From the NCBI RefSeq assembly GCF_019039055.1, contig NZ_JAHOPB010000001.1:1-64000 (forward strand): 64,000 nucleotides of DNA, in the 5' to 3' direction. Numbering within the stretch: position 1 is the first letter of the stretch; each line of letters starts with the position of its first letter. This stretch comes from Reyranella humidisoli (GTDB taxonomy: Bacteria > Pseudomonadota > Alphaproteobacteria > Reyranellales > Reyranellaceae). This document shows, in pieces, positions 26,867 to 35,817 of the stretch. The notes beneath the pieces were generated by a model. It ran no database searches. It was not told the origin of the DNA and was given only the letters and a program-made list of their open reading frames with translations. The position numbers and the translations under genes are program-made.

Positions 26867-27741
26867 CGCGAGAGCCGCCGCATCATGAAGTAGACGAGCG
26901 GCAGAATCAGCGGCAGCGCGCACACGATCGACGCCATGGCGAGACCGACCTGGTCGAGACGCAGGTAGCGGATGCCGAGCGTCGCCAGCACATGCGTGAG
27001 ATCGGCCGGGCCGCCGCCGGTCAGCAGATAGACGCTGTTGAAGTCGCCGACCGTGAAGATCATCGAGAGCAGCGTGCAGGTGACGTAGAGCGTGCTCATC
27101 GACGGCCAGGTGATGTAGCGGAAACGGTGCCAGGCCCCGGCGCCGTCGACCGAGGCGGCTTCGTAGAGTTCGCCCGGGATGGCCAGCCGGCCGGCCAGCA
27201 GGATCAGCGTCCAGAAGGGCAGCGACTTCCAGATGTGCACCAGCATCGAGAGCGTCAGCGCCAGCGCGGGGTCGTTCAGCCAGTTCGGCCCGTCCTCGGC
27301 GGTCAGTCTGAAAATCAGCTGATTGATGACGCCCCACTCCGGATTGAGCATGAAGCGCACCGACAGGATGGTCGGGATCGACGGCACCGCCCAGGGCAGG
27401 ACGAACAGCACCGCGAGCACCTTCACCCACCAGCGCTTGTGCATGAAGAAACCGGACAGGAACAACGCGAGCGCCATCTTCACGTTGATGGCCACGACCA
27501 GGAAGATGAAGGTGTTGATCACTGTCCGCAGGAAGATCGGATCGGCCGCCAGCTCGACATAGAGCTGCGGGCTGCGCGCCAGCCAGAAACTGTAGCCCAC
27601 CGGGAACACGACAAAGCCGATGAAGATCGCGACATAGGGCGCGACGAACAGCAGGCTCCAGGCCTGCCGCTCCGACAGGCCGAAGCCGGCCCACCGGGAT
27701 TTCTCCCGGGGGGCCATCGTGTCGATCGTGGACGCCGCCAT
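26863..27741 (-). CDS. Carbohydrate ABC transporter permease (MalF type)
   Basis: A 292-residue permease with six helices and the EAA-type loop ELYEAASVDGAGAWHRFRYITWP characteristic of MalF-type partners. It lies 22 bases after the binding-protein gene and overlaps the MalG-type gene. Together they make the channel of a sugar, polyol or glycerol-phosphate importer. The substrate cannot be assigned from the permeases. Confidence 0.9.
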   Translation of the reverse strand: MAASTIDTMAPREKSRWAGFGLSERQAWSLLFVAPYVAIFIGFVVFPVGYSFWLARSPQLYVELAADPIFLRTVINTFIFLVVAINVKMALALFLSGFFMHKRWWVKVLAVLFVLPWAVPSIPTILSVRFMLNPEWGVINQLIFRLTAEDGPNWLNDPALALTLSMLVHIWKSLPFWTLILLAGRLAIPGELYEAASVDGAGAWHRFRYITWPSMSTLYVTCTLLSMIFTVGDFNSVYLLTGGGPADLTHVLATLGIRYLRLDQVGLAMASIVCALPLILPLVYFMMRRLSR

Positions 27742-27763
27742 ACGCGTACTCGCGAAAGCGGTC

Positions 27764-29131
27764 TTACTTGGCCACTTCCTTGATGCGGGCGATCATCTCG
27801 TCCACGGCCTTCTCGACCGAGACTTTCTCGCTCACCACGCGATTCATCGCCTTGGCCCACACATTCTCGTTGTTGAGAATGGTGAACTTGTAGTTCTTGG
27901 TGAACTCGAAGGGCAGCGTACCGGCCTTGAACTGGTCGTACACCGCCTTGCGATGCTTGTCGGCCTGCCAGAACGGGCTCTCCTGGCTGGCCTTCGTCAC
28001 CGGGAACCAGCGGCCGAGCGCGCCCTCGACATAGGGGCGGAGGTTCTCTTCCTCGAGCAGGAACTTCAGGAACTCGCGCGCGCGCGGCTTGTTCTTGGAG
28101 TCCTGGAAGATAACGCCGACCTTGACGGCCGTGCGGTAGACCATCTGCGAGCCGTCGGGCTTCTTGGGGAAGCCGGCCGTCGCGATCAGCTCGTCATAGG
28201 CCTTACGGCCGGTGGCGCGCTGCTCGGGCGTGAGCTGCTCGTTGTTGGCGTCGTCCAGCCACTTGGCGGCGATCGAGATCGTGTAGTTGTGCGTCATGAT
28301 CGTCGTGCGATTGTGGAAGGCGACGTTGTTGTCGGGATCCTTCCAGGTCGTCGACGAGGGCGGCGAGCAGCCCTTGGCATAGATGTCGGTGTAGTCGCGC
28401 AGCGCAGCAATCAGCCCTGCGCGCACCTTCGGATCGTCGACCAGCAGCTTGCCCGAATCGTCAACCAGCTTGACGTTGTAGGCGTCGACCCAGCTCAGGA
28501 ACGACTGGAACGAGTCGGTCGATTCCACGCCCATCGGGTTGCCGATGCCGTAGACGCGGCTGCTGGTGGCCTTGCGATAGGCCGGCTGGACCTTGTCGCA
28601 CCAGAAAGACCAGTACTCCTTCCAGGTACCGGGAATGTCGTTTTCCTTGAAGCCCGCCGTCGCCAGCATGTCCTTCCAGTACTGGATGTGCAGCGTCTGC
28701 TGCTTCAGGACAAAGCCGTAGAAGGCCTTCTTCTTGGCCTTGTCGTTATAGAGATAGGCCGTCTCGATCGTGACCGGCGCGAACCGGTCCTTCATCGGCT
28801 CGATGACGTCGGAAATGTCCTCGAGTTTGCCGTCGTAAGCCCACTTGCCCGCGACCTGCACGTCATAGGTGTCCGAGTAGGCAATGTCGGGCGGCGAGCC
28901 CGAATCGAGGGCGGCAACGGTCTTGGGGATCATGTCCTGCACGGCGTACTGGGACAGGTCGACCTTCACGCCGGTCTTCGCCTCGAATTTCTTGATGGCG
29001 GCGAACAGCGCATCGTCCTCGGACTTGTAGAAGCCCTTCACCCACCAGACGTTGAGCTTCTCCTGGGCAAATCCGGGAGCCGCCGAAAACGCGATCGCCA
29101 GCGCGGCCGCACCGGCCAAAATCCGTCTCAT
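27764..29131 (-). CDS. Extracellular solute-binding protein, family 1 (sugar type)
   Basis: A 455-residue periplasmic binding protein with a signal peptide ending at PGFAQ. The first strand KLNVWWVKGFYKSEDDALFAAIKKFEAKTGVKVD is the standard opening of family-1 sugar-binding proteins. It is the first gene of the transporter operon, with GAGGG before the ATG. A palindrome at 29150-29164 lies just upstream and could be its operator. Expected partners are the two permeases and an ATPase encoded elsewhere. Confidence 0.88.
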   Translation of the reverse strand: MRRILAGAAALAIAFSAAPGFAQEKLNVWWVKGFYKSEDDALFAAIKKFEAKTGVKVDLSQYAVQDMIPKTVAALDSGSPPDIAYSDTYDVQVAGKWAYDGKLEDISDVIEPMKDRFAPVTIETAYLYNDKAKKKAFYGFVLKQQTLHIQYWKDMLATAGFKENDIPGTWKEYWSFWCDKVQPAYRKATSSRVYGIGNPMGVESTDSFQSFLSWVDAYNVKLVDDSGKLLVDDPKVRAGLIAALRDYTDIYAKGCSPPSSTTWKDPDNNVAFHNRTTIMTHNYTISIAAKWLDDANNEQLTPEQRATGRKAYDELIATAGFPKKPDGSQMVYRTAVKVGVIFQDSKNKPRAREFLKFLLEEENLRPYVEGALGRWFPVTKASQESPFWQADKHRKAVYDQFKAGTLPFEFTKNYKFTILNNENVWAKAMNRVVSEKVSVEKAVDEMIARIKEVAK

Positions 29132-29149
29132 TGTTCCCTCGTGGTTCTT

Positions 29150-29164
29150 AGTTGTCTGACAACT
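29150..29164. promoter_or_regulatory. Candidate GntR-type operator before the sugar ABC operon
   Basis: The perfect palindrome AGTTGTC-T-GACAACT lies in the 39-base gap between the upstream hydrolase gene and the binding-protein gene, 19 bases before the latter's start. Its TTGTC-GACAA core is like sites of FadR-type GntR regulators. No GntR gene is in this window, so the regulator would be elsewhere. Confidence 0.5.
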
Positions 29165-29170
29165 CGACTA

Positions 29171-29980
29171 TCAGTCCACTCTGCGGGAGTCGAGGAAAGA
29201 CCGTAGTGCCTGCGCGCATTGCACAGCGTGCGAGAAAGGCAGGCCATGACGGGACCGGCCGAAGACATTCAACTCGGCATCGGGCAGGCCCTTGAACAGG
29301 TCGGCCATGACGGACACCGGAATGAACGGACTGCCGTCCGGATGCAGCAGCAGAGTGGGACATTTGATTTCGGGCAGGCGGGAGGTGAGGTCGGTGCCGA
29401 TCAGGACGCCGAGCGCGTTCAGGATGGAGACACGCGACCATTTCTCCTGTTCGACAGCGAACCATGCCAGCCGCTCCGGCGACACGGCGCCGTCATGGAA
29501 GCGATCGCGCAGGAAGGCGTCGGACCAGCCCTTCGAGCCGCCTTCGTCGAGTTGGCGGCGCCAGGCTTCGACTCGTTGGATGGACGCACCGAGATGGGCG
29601 CCGTTGCTGACGGTGAGCGTGGCGATCCGGCCGGGCCGCGCGAGCGCCGCCGCCAGCGCCACGGTGCCGCCGATCGATTCGCCCACGAGATGGAACCGCT
29701 CCGCACCGGCGGCGTCGGCGACCGCGAACAGGTCCTCGACCAGCAGATCGAGCGACCACTTGAAGTCCTCTGCCGGGATCGTGGAACGGCCGTAGCCGCG
29801 CATGTCGAAGGTCATGAGGCGGAAGGCGTCCGCCAGTGCCGGCTGCCAGCCCGCCCAGATTCCCGGGCTGGCGCCGATCCCGTGATGGAACAGGATCGGC
29901 AGGCGTTTCTGTCGCCAGGGCGCAACCTGATCGACCACGTCGTAGTGGAGGGTGCCCTGCGCAGTGTCCGCGAGCGGCAT
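29171..29980 (-). CDS. Alpha/beta hydrolase (3-oxoadipate enol-lactonase-like)
   Basis: A 269-residue alpha/beta hydrolase. The oxyanion segment FHHGIGASPGIW, the nucleophile S102 in the elbow VGESIGG, an acid in LLHPDGSPFIP and a C-terminal histidine in SRHGLPFSH form the expected catalytic set. The pattern is like 3-oxoadipate enol-lactonases and related carboxyl ester hydrolases. It starts three bases after the Bug receptor gene, so receptor and hydrolase are likely co-expressed and may act on the same ester or lactone. Confidence 0.85.
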   Translation of the reverse strand: MPLADTAQGTLHYDVVDQVAPWRQKRLPILFHHGIGASPGIWAGWQPALADAFRLMTFDMRGYGRSTIPAEDFKWSLDLLVEDLFAVADAAGAERFHLVGESIGGTVALAAALARPGRIATLTVSNGAHLGASIQRVEAWRRQLDEGGSKGWSDAFLRDRFHDGAVSPERLAWFAVEQEKWSRVSILNALGVLIGTDLTSRLPEIKCPTLLLHPDGSPFIPVSVMADLFKGLPDAELNVFGRSRHGLPFSHAVQCAQALRSFLDSRRVD

Positions 29981-29983
29981 CGG

Positions 29984-30958
29984 TCAGTCGGCTCGCATGC
30001 CGGCTTCCTTGATGACCCCTTCCCACTTCTTGCGATCGGCCATGATGGTCGCCTTGAACTCGGCAGGCGAGCCGATGATCGTATCCATGCCGCTTTCGGC
30101 GAAGCGCTTCTGGACTTCGGGCTTGGCGACCGCCGCGCGCAGCGCCTTGTTCCAGTAGTCGGTCAGGTTGGCCGGCAGGGCCCTCGGCCCGAACACGCCG
30201 AACCAGTTCACCACCTCGAAGCCCGGCAGGTATTTCGAGATCAGCGGCAAATTGGGAAACATGGGAGACGGCTTGGGCGATCCGAACGCCACGGGAATGA
30301 GCCCGCCGCCGTTAATCTGTCCCAGGAACTCCGGCATGTTGCCGAACATCATGTCGCAATTGCCTGAAATCATGTCCTGGATCGCGGGCGCACCGCCGCG
30401 ATAAGGCACGTGCAGGATATTGATGCCGGCCATCTTCTTGAACAGTTCGGCGGCGAGATGCTGCGACGTGCCGTTGCCGGCCGAAGCGTAAGTGAGCTTG
30501 CCGGGGTTCTTCTTGGCGAAGTCGATGATCTCCGGAATCGTCCGGTACTGCATGTGCTTGCCGACGACCAGCATGTTGGTGACGCCCACGATGTTGGCGA
30601 TCGGCGTCAGGTCGGTGTCGACGTTGATCGGCAGCTTCTGTCCCGGCATCACCGGCGACACGCACATCGCAGCCATGGCGGCGAGGCCGATCGTGCGGCC
30701 ATCCGGTGCCGCATTGGCCACGATCTCGTTGGCGATGAAGCCGCTGGCGCCGGTCTTGGTATCGACGATCACTTTCTGGCCGACCTCGGACGTCGCCGCT
30801 TCCGCGAGGATGCGGCACAGCAGATCGGCCGTCCCGCCCGGGGCGAAGCCGCAGAGAAAGCGGACGTCGCCGCCAAGCGACTGCGCGCGTGCGGGCACTC
30901 CCGCCAACGAGCCGAGCAAGGCTGCCGCACCCGCGGCCGTGAAAGTCCTGCGTTGCAT
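29984..30958 (-). CDS. Bug-family tripartite tricarboxylate transporter receptor
   Basis: A 324-residue periplasmic receptor with a signal peptide (QRRTFTAAGAAALLGSLAG to ARAQS). Bug landmarks are FLCGFAPGGTADLLCR, VDTKTGASGFIANEIV and ILHVPYRGGAPAIQDMISG. It is divergent from another Bug receptor at 31004 across only 45 bases, so their promoters must overlap. It is followed immediately by the alpha/beta hydrolase. No membrane partners are present. Confidence 0.9.
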   Translation of the reverse strand: MQRRTFTAAGAAALLGSLAGVPARAQSLGGDVRFLCGFAPGGTADLLCRILAEAATSEVGQKVIVDTKTGASGFIANEIVANAAPDGRTIGLAAMAAMCVSPVMPGQKLPINVDTDLTPIANIVGVTNMLVVGKHMQYRTIPEIIDFAKKNPGKLTYASAGNGTSQHLAAELFKKMAGINILHVPYRGGAPAIQDMISGNCDMMFGNMPEFLGQINGGGLIPVAFGSPKPSPMFPNLPLISKYLPGFEVVNWFGVFGPRALPANLTDYWNKALRAAVAKPEVQKRFAESGMDTIIGSPAEFKATIMADRKKWEGVIKEAGMRAD

Positions 30959-31003
30959 TTTTGTTTCCTCCCTGTGTTGGCAAAAGCCTAGCATACTTCC
31001 TGA

Positions 31004-31981
31004 ATGAGCAAGCCCCTTCGCCGCCATCTGCTCGCCGGCCTCGCGGCACTCCCCCTGGCCCCGGTCCGCGCCCAGGTATCGGACTTTCCCGACAGGCCGC
31101 TGCGGTTCATCGTGGGTTTCCCGCCCGGCGGTCCCAACGATCTCCTCACCAGGGTGATCGCGCCGGGCATCGGCGAACGGCTGGGTCGCACCGTCGTGGT
31201 CGAGAACAAGGCGGGCGCCAACGGCGAGATCGCCGCAAATTTCACGGCCAAGAGCCCACCCGATGGCAGCGTGTTCATGCTGGCCTCCAACGGCTCGACC
31301 ACGGTCGCACCGGCCTTGAACCGCAACATGCCCTACGATGTGCGGACGGACTTCGTCGCCGTGGCGCCGGTCGGCATCAACCCGATGCTGCTGGTCGTGC
31401 GCCCCGATCTGCCGGCGAAGGACATCGCCGGCCTGCTGTCGCTGGCGCGGGCGCGGCCGGGAAAACTGAACGGCGCCTCCGCCGGCGCGGGCGGCGCGAC
31501 CCACCTGGCGCTCGAACTCTTCAAGGCGATGGGACGGCTCGACATCGTGCACGTGCCCTACAAGGGCGGCGGCCCCGCGATGGCCGATCTCATGGCGGGC
31601 CAGGTCGATCTCTATTTCGGCGGCCTCTCGACGGCGCTGCCTCATGCGAAGGCCGGAAAGATGCGCGCGCTCGGACAGACCGCGCTCGAGCGCTCGGCGG
31701 CGGCGCCCGACATTCCCACCATCTCGGAGTCCGGACTGCCAGGGTACGAAGCAGCGATCTCCTACGGCGTGTTCCTTCCCGCCGGCACGCCGAAAGCCCT
31801 GGTGGATCGCCTGCATGCGGCCATCGACGCGACGGTCCGCTCGCCCGATGTCGCGAAGAGGTTCGTCGAACTCGGTGCCGACCCGCAGTTCGGTACGCCT
31901 GCCGAGTTCGCGGCCTATGTGGCCGATGACCTCGCCAAATGGGCCCGCCTCGCAAAGGAGGCGGGCCTCAAGGCGGAGTAA
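31004..31981 (+). CDS. Bug-family tripartite tricarboxylate transporter receptor
   Basis: A 325-residue periplasmic receptor. It has a twin-arginine-like signal (RRHLLAGLAALPLAP), then FIVGFPPGGPNDLLTR, VENKAGANGEIAANF and DIVHVPYKGGGPAMADLMAGQ. It faces away from the Bug gene at 29984 and stands alone on its strand, ending five bases before the convergent NIPSNAP-type gene. The ligand is unknown. Confidence 0.9.
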   Translation: MSKPLRRHLLAGLAALPLAPVRAQVSDFPDRPLRFIVGFPPGGPNDLLTRVIAPGIGERLGRTVVVENKAGANGEIAANFTAKSPPDGSVFMLASNGSTTVAPALNRNMPYDVRTDFVAVAPVGINPMLLVVRPDLPAKDIAGLLSLARARPGKLNGASAGAGGATHLALELFKAMGRLDIVHVPYKGGGPAMADLMAGQVDLYFGGLSTALPHAKAGKMRALGQTALERSAAAPDIPTISESGLPGYEAAISYGVFLPAGTPKALVDRLHAAIDATVRSPDVAKRFVELGADPQFGTPAEFAAYVADDLAKWARLAKEAGLKAE

Positions 31982-31985
31982 CGTC

Positions 31986-32312
31986 CTACTGGACGGACGA
32001 GAAGGCCGTCGGCGTCAGCATCTGCACCGAGACGTTCTCGACGATCGCGCCGTCCTTCTCCGTTTCGGCGCGCTTGGCCAGCCACTCCGGATCGGCGGCG
32101 AAGGCGTTCCACTTCTTCTCGCGGTCGGCCAGCGATTCCCACGCGAGGAAATAGGTCAGCTCCTGGTTCGACTCGCCGATCAGCGTCGTGAAGAAGCCGG
32201 CCTGCTTGATGCCGTGCCGCTCCCAGATCTTCAGCGTGATGGTGTTGAAGCGATTGAGCAGCGCCGGGAGACGTCCCGGCACGCACCTGTAGACCCGCAT
32301 TTCGTAGATCAT
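31986..32312 (-). CDS. NIPSNAP-family protein
   Basis: A 108-residue ferredoxin-like-fold protein that begins MIYEMRVYRCVPGRLPALLNRF and contains FFTTLIGESNQELTYFLAWES, both typical of bacterial NIPSNAP proteins. The family is common beside catabolic genes, but its biochemical role is not established. It follows the metallo-beta-lactamase-fold gene by 12 bases and is probably co-transcribed with it. Confidence 0.85.
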   Translation of the reverse strand: MIYEMRVYRCVPGRLPALLNRFNTITLKIWERHGIKQAGFFTTLIGESNQELTYFLAWESLADREKKWNAFAADPEWLAKRAETEKDGAIVENVSVQMLTPTAFSSVQ

Positions 32313-32324
32313 CTTCTCTCTCCC

Positions 32325-33212
32325 CTAGAATTGCCCGCCGAAGCGCGGCACGAACCCATCGTCCCTGTGGTCGATGTGGCAACTGAATGGCGCCCCGAAG
32401 TGGCACGGCATCAGCCGCGCGCCGCTGCCGGCGCAATGCTCCAGCGCCGCGCGCCGGCTCTTGCGCGCACCGACGCCGTCGGCGCAGGCGAAGCTGTTCC
32501 ACTCGGGATGATAGACCTGCAGTGCGTGGTGAAGGATGTCGCCACAGAACAGCGCCTTCTCGCCGCGCGATTCGAACTTGATGGCGATCGTACCCGGCGT
32601 ATGCCCCGGCGCCGGCTCGACCGCTAGATTCTCGTCGAGTTGCGCGGCCCCATCGATCATCTGCGTGAGCCCGGCCTCGACCACGGGCAACACGGAATCG
32701 CGGAACGAGCCCGCATTGACGGGACCGGTCGCGGGATCGCTGTCGAGCTTGAGGTAGTGATCGTAGTCGGCGCGGCTGAAGACGTATTTGGCATTCTTGA
32801 AGGTCGGCACCCACTTGCCGTTCTCGAGCCGCGTGTTCCAACCGACATGATCGACGTGGAGATGAGTGCACATCACCATGTCGATCTGGTCGGGCTCGAC
32901 GCCGGCCGCCTTCAGCCGTTCGAGATACTTCGTCTCCATCAGGTGCCACTTGGGCCGATGGGGACGCGGCTTGTGATTGCCGACACAGGTGTCGATCAGG
33001 ATCGTCTTGCCGCCGATCTTCAGCAGCCAGCTATGGACGCTCAGCTTCAGGCAGGCAGAAGCCTCATCATAGTGAGCCGGCATGAGCCAGCCGCGATGAC
33101 GCTCGACGACGGCGGGATCCCAGTCGGGAAAGAAAGCCCTGGCGTCGAAGTTGGGCTCGTAACTTTCCTCGATGCGCACGGCCGTGCCGGCGCCGAGCTT
33201 GACCTCAACCAT
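32325..33212 (-). CDS. MBL-fold metallohydrolase
   Basis: A 295-residue metallo-beta-lactamase-fold hydrolase. The metal-binding motif H117-x-H119-x-D121-H122 (THLHVDHVGW) is intact, followed by a further histidine in PAPGHTPGT and one in GDILHHALQVYHPEW. The family includes lactonases and ester or thioester hydrolases. The overall layout (no signal peptide, about 290 residues) is like quorum-quenching-lactonase relatives, but the substrate cannot be assigned. A short hairpin lies directly before the start. Confidence 0.87.
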   Translation of the reverse strand: MVEVKLGAGTAVRIEESYEPNFDARAFFPDWDPAVVERHRGWLMPAHYDEASACLKLSVHSWLLKIGGKTILIDTCVGNHKPRPHRPKWHLMETKYLERLKAAGVEPDQIDMVMCTHLHVDHVGWNTRLENGKWVPTFKNAKYVFSRADYDHYLKLDSDPATGPVNAGSFRDSVLPVVEAGLTQMIDGAAQLDENLAVEPAPGHTPGTIAIKFESRGEKALFCGDILHHALQVYHPEWNSFACADGVGARKSRRAALEHCAGSGARLMPCHFGAPFSCHIDHRDDGFVPRFGGQF

Positions 33213-33220
33213 CCCTGCCT

Positions 33221-33236
33221 CCCCTGTTTGCAGGGG
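33221..33236 (-). promoter_or_regulatory. Hairpin next to the MBL gene ribosome site
   Basis: On the minus strand CCCCTG-CAAA-CAGGGG forms a perfect six-base stem with a four-base loop and is followed by AGGCAGGG and the ATG at 33212. The stem touches the purine-rich ribosome site, so folding could reduce translation of the MBL gene. No T-run follows, so it is not a typical terminator. Confidence 0.35.
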
Positions 33237-33293
33237 AGCTTAGCGGTGCGAGGCCGGTGCGGGAAAGACGTCCGTTTCGCCTCCCGCTTGCCG

Positions 33294-33602
33294 TCAGAAC
33301 GGCAGGCGCGAGGCGTCGACGCGCTCGACGTGGCGGTGCGTGAGCGCCGCAATGGCGGCTCCCCCGAGCGGCACCACGATGGCAAGGGCGATGAAATGAA
33401 TGCCGAGCAGCCAGGGCTCGAACAGGCCGGGCATCAGGTGTCCGACCGTCACGGTCGAGACGAAGAACAGGACGGCAAAGCTCGCCCCCGCAAGCAACCC
33501 ACCCAGCATCACGAGAAGAAGCGAAGTCGTCAGCGATCGTCCGATGAGATAGCTCGCCGCGAAGGCGGCACCGGTGGCAACAAGCGCTGTAACAGTTTCC
33601 AT
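33294..33602 (-). CDS. Small membrane protein, unknown function
   Basis: A 102-residue protein with three or four hydrophobic helices (ALVATGAAFAASYLIG, LLLVMLGGLLAGASFAVLFFVS, LLGIHFIALAIVVPLGGAAIAAL) and short polar tails. The ATG at 33602 is preferred because GGAGGAG lies just before it; a TTG at 33617 would place that signal inside the gene. No family is recognised. It is upstream of the MBL gene by about 80 bases and divergent from the amidase. Confidence 0.6.
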   Translation of the reverse strand: METVTALVATGAAFAASYLIGRSLTTSLLLVMLGGLLAGASFAVLFFVSTVTVGHLMPGLFEPWLLGIHFIALAIVVPLGGAAIAALTHRHVERVDASRLPF

Positions 33603-33710
33603 CACCCACTCCTCCAATACGCTCTCGACTTACGAGAAATCAGAGTCGACACTGCGTCGTCACCCTCACTTTGGAACATCCAATGTTCGTCGAGAACCGA
33701 CCAATTGCGC

Positions 33711-35132
33711 ATGTCTGACTCTGCATTCGACTGGCTTTCCGCAGCGGAACTCTCAAAACTCTTCGCGCGCCGTCAGGCGTCTCCCGTCGAGATCGTCGAC
33801 GCGATGTTGAAGCGTGCATCAGCGCTGCAACCTCATCTGAACGCGTTCGTGCTGGTCGATGCGGAAGGCGCGCAAAGTGCCGCAAAGGCTGCGGAATCGC
33901 GCTGGCAGAAAGGCGAGCCGCTCTCTCCGTTCGACGGGATTCCGACGACGATCAAGGACACGACGAACGTAAAGGGATGGCCGACACGTCTCGGATCGCA
34001 TTCCACGGACGAGACTCCAGCTATCGAGAACGCCGCCGTCGTCGACAGGTTCCTTACCGGGGGCATGATCATTCTTGGCAAGACCACGACGCCCGAGTTC
34101 GGCTGGAAGGCTCTGACCGACTCGCCTCTCCAGGGCACGACGCGCAATCCGTGGAACGTCGCCCACTCGCCCGGCGGCTCGTCCGGCGGCGCCTCGGCGC
34201 TCACGGCGGCGGGCGTCAATCCATTCAACCATGGCAACGATGGCGGCGGTTCGATCCGCATTCCCGCAGCCCATACCGGGCTCGTCGGCCTGAAGCCGTC
34301 ATATGGACGCATCCCGCAGTCGCCGGCCGATGCGCCCTTCGCCGACGTCATCAGCCAGGGCGTCCTGGCGCGCTCGGTGCTCGACACCGCGATGGCGCTG
34401 AACCTCACGGCTGGTCCCGATCCGCGTGACTGGCGATCGCTGCCGGCCGAGGCGCGCGACTACACAGTCGGCCTCGACGCCGGCGTGCGCGGCTGGAAGA
34501 TCGGTCTCAGCCTCGACCTCGGCCACGTCCAGGCCGATCCGGAGGTGCGCGATCTCATCGTGGCCGCGGCGAAGCGCTTCGAGGATCTCGGCGCGCATGT
34601 CGAGGAGGTCGGCCCGATGTTCGAGCCGCTTCAGCAGCATTTCGAACCGCTGTGGATCGGCAGCTTCGCCACGCGTTTCCGCCAGATCCCGACGCAGCTC
34701 CACGACAAGCTCGACCCCGGCCTGCGCGCGCTTGCGGAAAAGGGTCTGTCGATCACCCTCGCCGACTATGCCCGCGCCTACGAAGCCAAGAGCAAGCTCG
34801 CGCGCGACCTGGCTCTCTGGCACCGCAACTACGATCTGCTGCTCGCGCCCGTCACCCCGACCGCGGCGCCGCCGGTGGAGACGCTCTACAATTCCGAGGC
34901 GTTCCCGCGCTGGACGAAGGGTGCGCCCTACACTCTTCCCTGCAATCTCACCGGACAACCTGCCGCGTCGATGCCGGCGGGTCTCACCAGGGCTGGCCTG
35001 CCGGTCGGCCTGCAGATCATCGGCCCGCCGCGCGCGGACGACGTCGTGCTACGCGCGATGCGCGCCTATGAAGGCGCCAGCGGCTGGACGTGGCCGCAGC
35101 CGCGCGTGCTGGAGACACTTCGGGGATTGTGA
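33711..35132 (+). CDS. Amidase (amidase-signature family)
   Basis: A 473-residue amidase-signature enzyme hydrolysing a carboxamide. The Ser-cisSer-Lys triad is visible: K82 (TTIKDTTNV), S157 in SPGGSSGGASA and the nucleophile S181 in GNDGGGSIRIPA. The length is normal for bacterial amidases such as 6-aminohexanoate cyclic dimer hydrolase or aryl acylamidase relatives. The start is the ATG at 33711; the much longer upstream reading frame overlaps the opposite-strand genes and is not supported. Confidence 0.9.
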   Translation: MSDSAFDWLSAAELSKLFARRQASPVEIVDAMLKRASALQPHLNAFVLVDAEGAQSAAKAAESRWQKGEPLSPFDGIPTTIKDTTNVKGWPTRLGSHSTDETPAIENAAVVDRFLTGGMIILGKTTTPEFGWKALTDSPLQGTTRNPWNVAHSPGGSSGGASALTAAGVNPFNHGNDGGGSIRIPAAHTGLVGLKPSYGRIPQSPADAPFADVISQGVLARSVLDTAMALNLTAGPDPRDWRSLPAEARDYTVGLDAGVRGWKIGLSLDLGHVQADPEVRDLIVAAAKRFEDLGAHVEEVGPMFEPLQQHFEPLWIGSFATRFRQIPTQLHDKLDPGLRALAEKGLSITLADYARAYEAKSKLARDLALWHRNYDLLLAPVTPTAAPPVETLYNSEAFPRWTKGAPYTLPCNLTGQPAASMPAGLTRAGLPVGLQIIGPPRADDVVLRAMRAYEGASGWTWPQPRVLETLRGL

Positions 35133-35145
35133 GGCCGCGCGCCCG

Positions 35146-35649
35146 TCAGGCCGCGCGCGAGACCTTGTCGGTCTTCGGGCGAACGACGCGCAAGGCGATG
35201 ACCAGGACGCGATAGCCGAGGAAGCCGGCGCAGAGCGCACTGCCCGCCGCAATGTATCCCGGCTCGATCAGCGCTTCGCCCATCATCGCCGACGAGAAGT
35301 CGATGATGGACAGTGCGACGAGAATGAGAGCGGCGATGAGTCCGTCGACCGTCGCCGGCAGCGACACCAGCCCCGACTCCCGGTTCGACTGCACGCTCAG
35401 CATCCATCCGCGAATACGGCCGATCACCGAGCCCACCGCGAAGGCCACCACCCAGAGAATGTCGAACAGGAAGCTCGCCTCGAACACGCCGGCGAGCAGC
35501 ATCAGGGTCGCCAGCACCGCGAAGCCGCCTGGCAGCGCGACCCGTCCCAATGTCGTTACGCCGCCGCGCGACTGCATCGCCATCGTCCAGAGGCAAAGGG
35601 CTGCGAACAGAAGCGTGAGGCCGTTCGCCAGGCTGAGGGCCGAAACCAT
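35146..35649 (-). CDS. Membrane protein, unknown function
   Basis: A 167-residue protein with four or five hydrophobic helices (LANGLTLLFAALCLWTMAM, GGFAVLATLMLLAGVFEAS, LFDILWVVAFAVGSVIG, LIAALILVALSIIDFSSA, IAAGSALCAGFLGYRVLVIAL). The C-terminus is short and basic. The start is placed at the ATG at 35649 because the longer frame is antisense to the secreted-protein gene. No family is recognised. It converges on the amidase gene. Confidence 0.5.
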   Translation of the reverse strand: MVSALSLANGLTLLFAALCLWTMAMQSRGGVTTLGRVALPGGFAVLATLMLLAGVFEASFLFDILWVVAFAVGSVIGRIRGWMLSVQSNRESGLVSLPATVDGLIAALILVALSIIDFSSAMMGEALIEPGYIAAGSALCAGFLGYRVLVIALRVVRPKTDKVSRAA

Positions 35650-35817
35650 GAGCGAAGAAAACGACACGGCGCGCGGCGAGTAAAGCGCTGAGGCTGCACA
35701 AGCACTGTCGGGGAGAGGTTTTTCCGCTTCAGCCCACGAGAAATTGAGTGGGCCAGACAGGTTCCAAACGTCAGGATGTAGAGCGTCGGAATACATAAGA
35801 ATCGGGGAGAAAACGAC

